Assembly (NCBI GenBank): GCA_002702965.1
Contig: PADE01000196.1
Location: forward strand, 36,354 to 47,622
From: Planctomycetaceae bacterium
GTDB lineage: Bacteria; Planctomycetota; Planctomycetia; Pirellulales; Pirellulaceae
Length of the DNA stretch: 11,269 nucleotides
Reading direction: 5' to 3'
Made by a program: the position numbers and the translations under genes. Shown in pieces: positions 6,424-11,269 of this stretch (within the stretch, counting starts at the first letter, position 1; the number at the start of each line of letters is the position of its first letter). Under the pieces are notes generated by a model that saw only the letters and a list, made by a program, of their open reading frames with translations, was not told the origin of the DNA and searched no databases.

Positions 6424-7909
6424 GACAGCACGATACGTCGGCGACATTTTTTTTTCAGTGGATGATTGGATGCTGAACCAAAACGTTCCACGGTCCGCAC
6501 CGCGGGCTCCAAAGGCTGTGCGGCTCCGCAATACCCCACGACCCGTCACCCGCACCCGCCGCCGCTTTCTGCGCGCGGGGTTGGTGGGCGCACTGTCCAC
6601 TGGGTGGGGTGGCAGCCGCCTCGCGGTGCCGGCGCCGCCGGTGAGTGATCTGACCGTAAGGCGGATAGATCGCGTCACGGTCAAGGTGCCTTTTCGCGCG
6701 ACCCCAGCCCGCAACATGGCCCGCGAACTTCCCCATTGGGAGTACTCCGAGATCTGTACAGTGCACCTGGCGTCGGGACATCGGGGGCACGGCGAGACCC
6801 TCTTGTACTATACGCCTGCGGCGGTTCCCGACGAGGCGGTCGCAAAGGCCACGGGTCAAAACGCGGCCCGTCTGATGTGGGACGATTCGCTCGGGACTGG
6901 CTTGCAGATGGCGTTGTTCGATGGGGTCGCGCGCGCCTGCGACGTACCCATTCATCGGCTGCTGGGGTCGCAGGTTTACCAGGAGACACCTCTCTCCTGG
7001 TGGAATATCGATACTACCGTGGAAGACATGGCGTCGGAATGTCGGGAAGCCCACCGGCAGGGTTACTTGGCGTACAAAACCAAGGGGCGCCCGTGGTTTG
7101 ACATCTGGGCGCAGATGGAGGCGGCCGTGGCGGGTCTGCCAGCCGAATTCAAGATCGACATGGATTACAACGACACGTTGTTGACCGCCGAACGGGGCAT
7201 GGCGATTATCAAGGACCTCGCGGAGTTTCCCCAGACCGATATCTACGAAACACCAATTCCGCAGCGGGATATCGCGGGCAACCAGTTGATTCGAAAGGCG
7301 ACCCGCGTCAAGGTCGCGATGCACTACGGAACCCCTCCTGCGACGGTGGCCATTCGTGAGGGTGTCTGTGATGGTTTTGTGATTGGCGGTGGCGCCAGCC
7401 GTGTGATTCGACAGGCTCATGTCGCGGCGGAAGCCGACATGCCCTTCTGGTTGCAACTCGTGGGCACTGGTATCACGGCGGCGTGGTCGCTGCACTTTGG
7501 TGCGATCCTCAGTCATGCCACTTGGCCGGCTGTCAACTGCCACCAATTATTCGCACACGATCTACTTACCCAGCGGATCGAGTTGACGCGCGGGAAAGCG
7601 GCGATCCCTTCCAAGCCGGGTTTGGGCTACGACGTTGACTGGTCCGCGGTCGATCGCTTTCGTGTCGATAAACCCAAACGGCGCCCCGACCCGCCGCGGT
7701 TGGTGGAGACGCGTTGGGCAGATGGTCGCAGCATGTACTTCAACCACCTGGCGGGTGTGAACTTTGTCGTCAACCCGGCTCGCCAGCCGGGGGTCGTTCC
7801 CTACTATGAACGAGGTGTCCAAACCCGACTGTACACTGATGACGGTAGCGCTCAGTGGCGGGACCGGTACGAACGATCGCGCCGAGGCCCGCTTCTCGAA
7901 AAGGCCTAG
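6422..7909 (+). CDS. Tat-exported enolase-superfamily (mandelate racemase/muconate lactonizing-like) protein
   Basis: Probable exported member of the mandelate racemase/muconate lactonizing branch of the enolase superfamily (495 aa as given). A twin-arginine signal (TRTRRRFLRAG, Arg46-48, Phe49) is followed by a hydrophobic stretch and a likely cleavage near AVPA. The N-terminal capping domain (about 75-195) leads into a TIM barrel with the KxK pair Lys219/Lys221 (YKTKGRPWFD) and metal ligands Asp246 (KIDMD) and Glu276 (YETPIPQ). The third ligand position, normally Asp or Glu, reads MHYG (300-303). The second barrel lysine position reads Gly322 (FVIGGGAS). A C-terminal extension of about 100 residues is Arg- and Pro-rich. 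The start is uncertain: ATG 6422 has no good ribosome binding site, and ATG 6470 (Met17) is an equal candidate that keeps the signal. The gene converges on the RidA gene. The substrate is unknown, and it may be non-catalytic. Confidence 0.82.
   Translation: MTARYVGDIFFSVDDWMLNQNVPRSAPRAPKAVRLRNTPRPVTRTRRRFLRAGLVGALSTGWGGSRLAVPAPPVSDLTVRRIDRVTVKVPFRATPARNMARELPHWEYSEICTVHLASGHRGHGETLLYYTPAAVPDEAVAKATGQNAARLMWDDSLGTGLQMALFDGVARACDVPIHRLLGSQVYQETPLSWWNIDTTVEDMASECREAHRQGYLAYKTKGRPWFDIWAQMEAAVAGLPAEFKIDMDYNDTLLTAERGMAIIKDLAEFPQTDIYETPIPQRDIAGNQLIRKATRVKVAMHYGTPPATVAIREGVCDGFVIGGGASRVIRQAHVAAEADMPFWLQLVGTGITAAWSLHFGAILSHATWPAVNCHQLFAHDLLTQRIELTRGKAAIPSKPGLGYDVDWSAVDRFRVDKPKRRPDPPRLVETRWADGRSMYFNHLAGVNFVVNPARQPGVVPYYERGVQTRLYTDDGSAQWRDRYERSRRGPLLEKA
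6447..6455 (+). repeat. run of nine T
   Basis: A homopolymer of nine T lies in codons 9-12 if translation begins at 6422, or in the leader if it begins at 6470. Such tracts favour polymerase slippage and sequencing error. No strong hairpin precedes it, so I do not call a terminator. Confidence 0.7.
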
Positions 7910-7942
7910 TCGTGCCCGGTCGCTGGTGAGCGTGCCGCACGA
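7910..7942. terminator. hairpin filling the convergent gap, possible bidirectional terminator
   Basis: Outer arms TCGTGC (7910-7915) and GCACGA (7937-7942) pair perfectly. Inner arms CGCT (7921-7924) and AGCG (7929-7932) close a GGTG loop, with G-C pairs and small bulges between them. The structure spans exactly the 33 bases between the enolase-like stop and the RidA stop. There is no T-run on either strand, so factor-independent termination is unproven. Confidence 0.45.
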
Positions 7943-8542
7943 TCAGCGCGTTTCGAAAATCGCCTCGATCTCAACGGGAATATTTCGCGGCAAAGATCCC
8001 ATTCCCACGGCGCTGCGGGCTCCTTTGCCGAGCGTCTCCCCAAATACCTGTACCATCAGCTCACTGAAACCATTGACAACTTCCGGCTGTTGGGTAAACG
8101 CGGCGGTGCAGTTCACCATGCCGGTGACCTTCACCAGACGGGCGATCCGGTCCAGGTTGCCCAGCGCGGCGCGCACCGAACTGAGCATGACCATCCCGGT
8201 TAAACGCGCCGCGTCGTATCCTTGCTGCAACGTCAGCTCACTGCCGACTCGACCGGTGACGAGTTTGCCGTCGGCACCGACCGGGCCGTGTCCGGATGCA
8301 AACAAGAGATTTCCCGATCGCACGGTTGGAACGTAGACCGCGACCGGCTGGGGGGCGGGCGGCAACGTGATACCGAGTTGACGTAGCCGCTGTTCCGGGG
8401 TCTTTTCGTCCGCTGCGATAGCGGTCCCCCCGCTGGGAAGGATCGCGCGGTGCGTCGATGTGATCAGCGAACTGCCGGCGAGACCGGCCGCGAAGCAGAC
8501 ACTCTGGCTGAGAAAACGTCGGCGATTCGATAACCGGGTCAT
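7943..8542 (-). CDS. Tat-exported RidA/YjgF-family protein
   Basis: 199 aa member of the RidA (YjgF/YER057c/UK114) family. Classical RidA deaminates reactive enamine/imine intermediates in the cytoplasm. The N-terminus carries a twin-arginine signal, NRRRFLSQS (6-14), a hydrophobic stretch and a likely cleavage near AIAA (41-44), so the mature protein would lie outside the cytoplasmic membrane. The RidA core runs from about 65 to the end. The family Arg is at 176 (ARSAVGMGSLP), followed by the usual VEIEAIFE ending. The sequence looks closer to the cd02199-like subgroup than to true RidA. The ATG at 8542 is chosen because AGGAG lies 7 bases upstream; the frame stays open to 8647 but would then overlap the NHL gene. 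It is the second gene of a minus-strand pair, 91 bp after the NHL gene. The activity of exported forms is not known. Confidence 0.88.
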   Translation of the reverse strand: MTRLSNRRRFLSQSVCFAAGLAGSSLITSTHRAILPSGGTAIAADEKTPEQRLRQLGITLPPAPQPVAVYVPTVRSGNLLFASGHGPVGADGKLVTGRVGSELTLQQGYDAARLTGMVMLSSVRAALGNLDRIARLVKVTGMVNCTAAFTQQPEVVNGFSELMVQVFGETLGKGARSAVGMGSLPRNIPVEIEAIFETR

Positions 8543-8549
8543 GGCGGGA

Positions 8550-8554
8550 CTCCT
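8550..8554 (-). promoter_or_regulatory. ribosome binding site of the RidA-family gene
   Basis: On the minus strand this reads AGGAG, 7 bases before the ATG at 8542. It fixes the start immediately before the Tat signal. Confidence 0.7.
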
Positions 8555-8633
8555 GCGGGAAGCGGAAAAGGGTGGTTGAGGAAATAGATTGTTGGCGTCT
8601 AGCGGGCATTTGCGTGTCGCTGGCCGCCGCGCT

Positions 8634-9485
8634 TTACTGGCGGACAAACTTCTTTAACTGGCCGGCAGCACCGACTTCACTCACGTAGAAATCTCCGTGA
8701 CGATCTCCCCAGATTCCATGGGGATAGGCGACAAACTGGTGAGGTTGTTCGCCCGCTTCACCCCATTGCGCGAGTACGTCGCCGGCGCGATTGAGTATCG
8801 TGATGCGATGGCCGACTTCAGCCAGGAAAAGGGTTTCATCACGGTCGAACCAGAGTTTGTCCGGCCGCAGGAATCCGGGCCATTCGGTCTGGTAATGACC
8901 GTCCCGGTCGAAAATCTGGATCCGGTTGTTTTCGCGATCGCAGACGTAAACGCGGTAGTCGGAATCAATCCAGACGCTGTGTACCAGGTCAAACTGACCC
9001 GGGCCTGAACCCGGTTCACCCCAGCTGAGCATCAGTCGGCCGTCTGGTGAGAACTTGTGGACCTTGGCGTTGCCGTATCCATCGCTAACGAATAGGCAAC
9101 CGTCTGGCGCAACCGCCAGATCGGTCGGCTTATTGAAAGGCACGCCTGGGGGGCGGGGGACTCCGGGGGTACCCAGCGTCCATTGCAATTCACCGGTCAC
9201 GCTGAACTTATGGACACAATGGGTCAACCGTTCGGTACAGTAGATCTGGTCCGCTTCATCGATGTAAATTCCGTGCGCATCCTGTAGGACATCGTTGCCC
9301 CAGGCGGTCAAGAAATGACCCTCCCGATCGAAGACCATCATCGGGTTTTCGCTGCGGCTATAGACGTACACACGATCTTGACGATCGACCGCGACTGCCG
9401 GGATCCAACCAAAACTCCATCCGGATGGAAGCTGGGCCCAATCGGAAATCACCTCGTACTGGAACGCGCCTTGTCCGACCCGCAT
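8634..9485 (-). CDS. NHL-repeat beta-propeller, peptidyl-hydroxyglycine amidating lyase-like
   Basis: 283 aa protein made almost entirely of NHL-type repeats, about six blades (VDRQDRVYVYSRS, PTDLAVAPDGCLFVSDGYGN, RVYVCDRENNRIQIFD and others). The layout resembles the lyase half of peptidylglycine alpha-amidating monooxygenase (PAL), a zinc enzyme that splits peptidyl-alpha-hydroxyglycine. The signature DGYGNAKVHKFSPDG (135-149) matches the PAL segment with the catalytic Tyr (here Tyr137). Arg44 and three blade-start histidines, His71, His169 and His256, occur in the order and spacing expected of the PAL Arg and zinc ligands. The Asp that follows the last zinc His in animal PAL is Gly257 here. 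No signal peptide is visible. The ATG has AGGGA about 8 bases upstream. It is the first gene of a pair with the exported RidA-family gene. Substrate and true activity are unknown; a purely structural propeller is possible. Confidence 0.82.
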   Translation of the reverse strand: MRVGQGAFQYEVISDWAQLPSGWSFGWIPAVAVDRQDRVYVYSRSENPMMVFDREGHFLTAWGNDVLQDAHGIYIDEADQIYCTERLTHCVHKFSVTGELQWTLGTPGVPRPPGVPFNKPTDLAVAPDGCLFVSDGYGNAKVHKFSPDGRLMLSWGEPGSGPGQFDLVHSVWIDSDYRVYVCDRENNRIQIFDRDGHYQTEWPGFLRPDKLWFDRDETLFLAEVGHRITILNRAGDVLAQWGEAGEQPHQFVAYPHGIWGDRHGDFYVSEVGAAGQLKKFVRQ

Positions 9486-9534
9486 CGTTGATTTCCCTAT
9501 TCGGGGCCGAAGTGGGGCGCGTGGTGTAAACCCC

Positions 9535-9566
9535 TGCCGAGACCGCCCCGCTCACGTGTCTCGGCA
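9535..9566. terminator. perfect 9-bp inverted repeat after the ABC operon
   Basis: TGCCGAGAC (9535-9543) and GTCTCGGCA (9558-9566) form a 9-bp stem with a 14-base loop. It lies 62 bases beyond the permease stop, in the 142-bp gap before the NHL gene. On the minus strand it is followed by GGGGTTT, a poor T-tract, so it may be a factor-dependent terminator, an mRNA-stabilising hairpin or an operator. Confidence 0.4.
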
Positions 9567-9627
9567 CGTCTTGAGAATACCCTTTTCGGGGTCCGCTCGC
9601 CACGTTCTCGGGGCCCGCCACGAGGCA

Positions 9628-10965
9628 TTATCCGGTCCGCCGTTTGAGGACCAGGGTTCCCACCACAAATCCGATCGAGCCGATCGCCATCAATACGCCG
9701 CACGGCCCGAGCATCTCCATGGTTGAGTAGTCTCTCCAAATTGCGCCTTCCAATGCTTCGACCGCCCAGCGGACGGGACTGAAGATACTGATCGTTCGCA
9801 TGAAGCCGGGCATGAAGACCAGCGGCACCATGCCGCCACCGAACATTGCCATCAAGACACCGATTCCCCACGCCGCGCCGTTGACCGCTTCGGCGGTGCG
9901 GCCAGTGACCGACATCACCAGCATGATGCCGACGAAACAGCAGGCGATGCAGAGCGCGGCTAATGCCAGCAGGAAAGGGCTACCGGGACGCATGCCCAGA
10001 GCACACCCCAGTCCCACCATGATCGCGATGACGGTCAACACGGTCACAAAGCAGGCAATTGCCTTGCCGGCGAGAATCTGAGACCGCGCCAGGGGAGCGA
10101 CTTGCAATCGAAGAAAGGTGCCCTGTTGCTGTTCGCGGACCAGACTGATGGCGAAGCCGGCGCTGCACCCGAGTACACCCCAGAGGATTCCTTGAGGAAA
10201 ACTCAAGTCCCAGCGGGAACCGACTTTGTCGCGCCACGCGGTGCGGATTTCCACCGCAGGTTCGCGGCCGATGGGAAGGAATTCCACCCGAGCCAATGCC
10301 AACTCGGCGGAAAAAGCGCTGACATTTGAAGTGTCCGGGTCATCGGTCGCCTGTCGGTCAAGCCCCTTCTCCGCCTCGGTTTGGAGCAGGTTGAGTAGTT
10401 GCACCAACAGTCCCCTCGTGACGGCCGGCAGCCCATCGGCGCGCTCAATTTGCTGCCGGCTGCTGGCGAACAACGCTCGGCGGCCGGCCGGGTCCCGCAA
10501 CCGCGCCGCGAACAGGTCGCCCGCGGCGCGCAACAACAGGCCTTCGAGCATTCCCCGCTCTGCCGTGCGAGACGGGTCGATGCCGACCTCGATGGCGACC
10601 GGTTCAGACCAGGGGATGCCGGCGGTCTCGCCAAAACCTGACGGAAGGACGACCGCTGCCGCGAGACGCCCGCGCCGCACCCGGTCCAGGGCCTGTTGTC
10701 GATCGGACGGTGATGATTCGCCGTCATTCCAGATCTGGACGCTCCCGGTTTCCAGAAGCGCCGCCACGAAGCGCGCGGACATCGGTGAGTGATCCTCGTC
10801 GATCACGGCAATTTCGAGAATCGTCTGATCGGTCTGAAATGACCCGGTAATGGCGCCAAAAATCACTCCCATGATGGCTGGGAAAGCGAGGATAAAGAAC
10901 AGTCCCAACCGATCCCGCAGCAGGAGCTGCAGGTCTTTGCGGGCGATCACCAAGACGTTGTGCAT
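9628..10965 (-). CDS. ABC-2 type transporter permease
   Basis: Membrane subunit of an ABC exporter, 445 aa, with the layout of the ABC2_membrane_3 type. An N-terminal amphipathic start (ARKDLQLLLRDR) precedes the first membrane segment at about 20-40. A large soluble domain (about 41-265), predicted outside the membrane, follows. Five membrane segments in the C-terminal half come next (GILWGVLGCSAGFAISLV, VTVLTVIAIMVGLGCAL, LLALAALCIACCFVGIMLVM, WGIGVLMAMFGGGMVPLVF, LMAIGSIGFVVGTLVL). The ATG overlaps the stop of the upstream ATPase gene by one base (TAATG), with GAGGGA just before it, so the two are translationally coupled. The transported substrate cannot be told from sequence; relatives export drugs, Na+ or envelope components. 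Confidence 0.92.
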   Translation of the reverse strand: MHNVLVIARKDLQLLLRDRLGLFFILAFPAIMGVIFGAITGSFQTDQTILEIAVIDEDHSPMSARFVAALLETGSVQIWNDGESSPSDRQQALDRVRRGRLAAAVVLPSGFGETAGIPWSEPVAIEVGIDPSRTAERGMLEGLLLRAAGDLFAARLRDPAGRRALFASSRQQIERADGLPAVTRGLLVQLLNLLQTEAEKGLDRQATDDPDTSNVSAFSAELALARVEFLPIGREPAVEIRTAWRDKVGSRWDLSFPQGILWGVLGCSAGFAISLVREQQQGTFLRLQVAPLARSQILAGKAIACFVTVLTVIAIMVGLGCALGMRPGSPFLLALAALCIACCFVGIMLVMSVTGRTAEAVNGAAWGIGVLMAMFGGGMVPLVFMPGFMRTISIFSPVRWAVEALEGAIWRDYSTMEMLGPCGVLMAIGSIGFVVGTLVLKRRTG

Positions 10966-11269
10966 TAGTCCCTCAACTTATGGCCCGTAAGATTGAGGAA
11001 AACGGTTTCTAGGTTCGGCCGGGTGATCTCGATGCTGCGCACCGAAACCGCTGCGGCAGCGAGAGCTGCCAGCTCCACCAAGGGCGTGTCCGATTTCCAT
11101 TGCAGCATGTGCCCCGTGAGGGTTCCGGGAAGCGACCCGGTATCGACTGCAACGTCAGCCAGTTCGACACGCACCTCCGAGCGGCCTCCGTATTGCGTGA
11201 CTAAGGCGTCGAGCGTATCGAGCGCCAAGATCCGTCCTCGATCGATGATCGCGATGCGATCGCAGAGCC
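10965..11269 (-). CDS. ABC transporter ATP-binding protein, C-terminal part
   Basis: Partial gene whose 5' part lies beyond the right edge of the window. The visible roughly 100 residues begin LCDRIAIIDRGRILALDT, the segment after the H-loop in ABC ATPases. They end in a DUF4162-like tail (NLETVFLNLTGHKLRD) typical of drug-type exporter ATPases. Walker A, Walker B and the signature motif are outside the window. An internal TTG at 11228 is not a real start because the frame is open to the edge and the residues before it fit the family. The gene is coupled to the permease by a one-base overlap. Confidence 0.9.
   Translation of the reverse strand, partial: LCDRIAIIDRGRILALDTLDALVTQYGGRSEVRVELADVAVDTGSLPGTLTGHMLQWKSDTPLVELAALAAAAVSVRSIEITRPNLETVFLNLTGHKLRD

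Noticed and set aside
6455..7546. 363-codon open frame on the minus strand opposite the enolase-like gene
   Set aside because: It is an antisense shadow caused by codon bias, rich in Arg and His with no recognisable domain, while the plus strand carries the enolase-superfamily motifs.
10226..10792. 188-codon plus-strand frame inside the ABC permease region
   Set aside because: It is an Arg/Ser/Ala-rich shadow of the soluble domain of the permease.

Overview
The window looks like chromosomal DNA from a GC-rich bacterium, most likely a planctomycete (Pirellulales-like). This rests on general impression: GC-rich codon use, mostly single genes or short operons, Tat-exported enzymes of types common in that phylum, and a stand-alone TIGR03960-type radical SAM protein. 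It is an inference and no search was run. I see no mobile element, CRISPR array, tRNA or rRNA gene.

Left part (1-4667), housekeeping. A TIGR03960-type radical SAM protein (257-2083, +) converges on a family 4 uracil-DNA glycosylase (2143-2919, -), which starts at a GTG behind a clear ribosome binding site. A 240-bp divergent spacer with a 12-bp palindrome, an inverted repeat, a tandem 19-mer and a good sigma70-like promoter separates it from der, the double-GTPase ribosome assembly factor (3160-4539, +).

Centre (4668-6368), translation. prfB (RF2, 4668-5769, +) is read through a programmed +1 frameshift at a CTT TGA C site. Its true start lies 16 bp upstream of the first ATG in the downstream frame, and the joined product is 366 aa. 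A small gene of unknown function (5776-6333, +) follows after 6 bp and is probably co-transcribed. A bulged hairpin follows it.

Right part (6422-9485), accessory enzymes. An enolase-superfamily protein with a twin-arginine signal (6422-7909, +) converges, across a 33-bp gap filled by one hairpin, on a minus-strand pair. That pair is an NHL beta-propeller related to peptidyl-hydroxyglycine alpha-amidating lyase (8634-9485) followed by a Tat-exported RidA-family protein (7943-8542). The enolase-like protein lacks the usual third metal ligand and the second barrel lysine. These three genes may form a small metabolic module, but no substrate can be named.

Right edge (9628-11269), minus strand. 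An ABC-2 type permease is translationally coupled to the C-terminal part of an ABC ATPase that runs off the window. Together they form an export system. A perfect 9-bp inverted repeat lies between this operon and the NHL gene.
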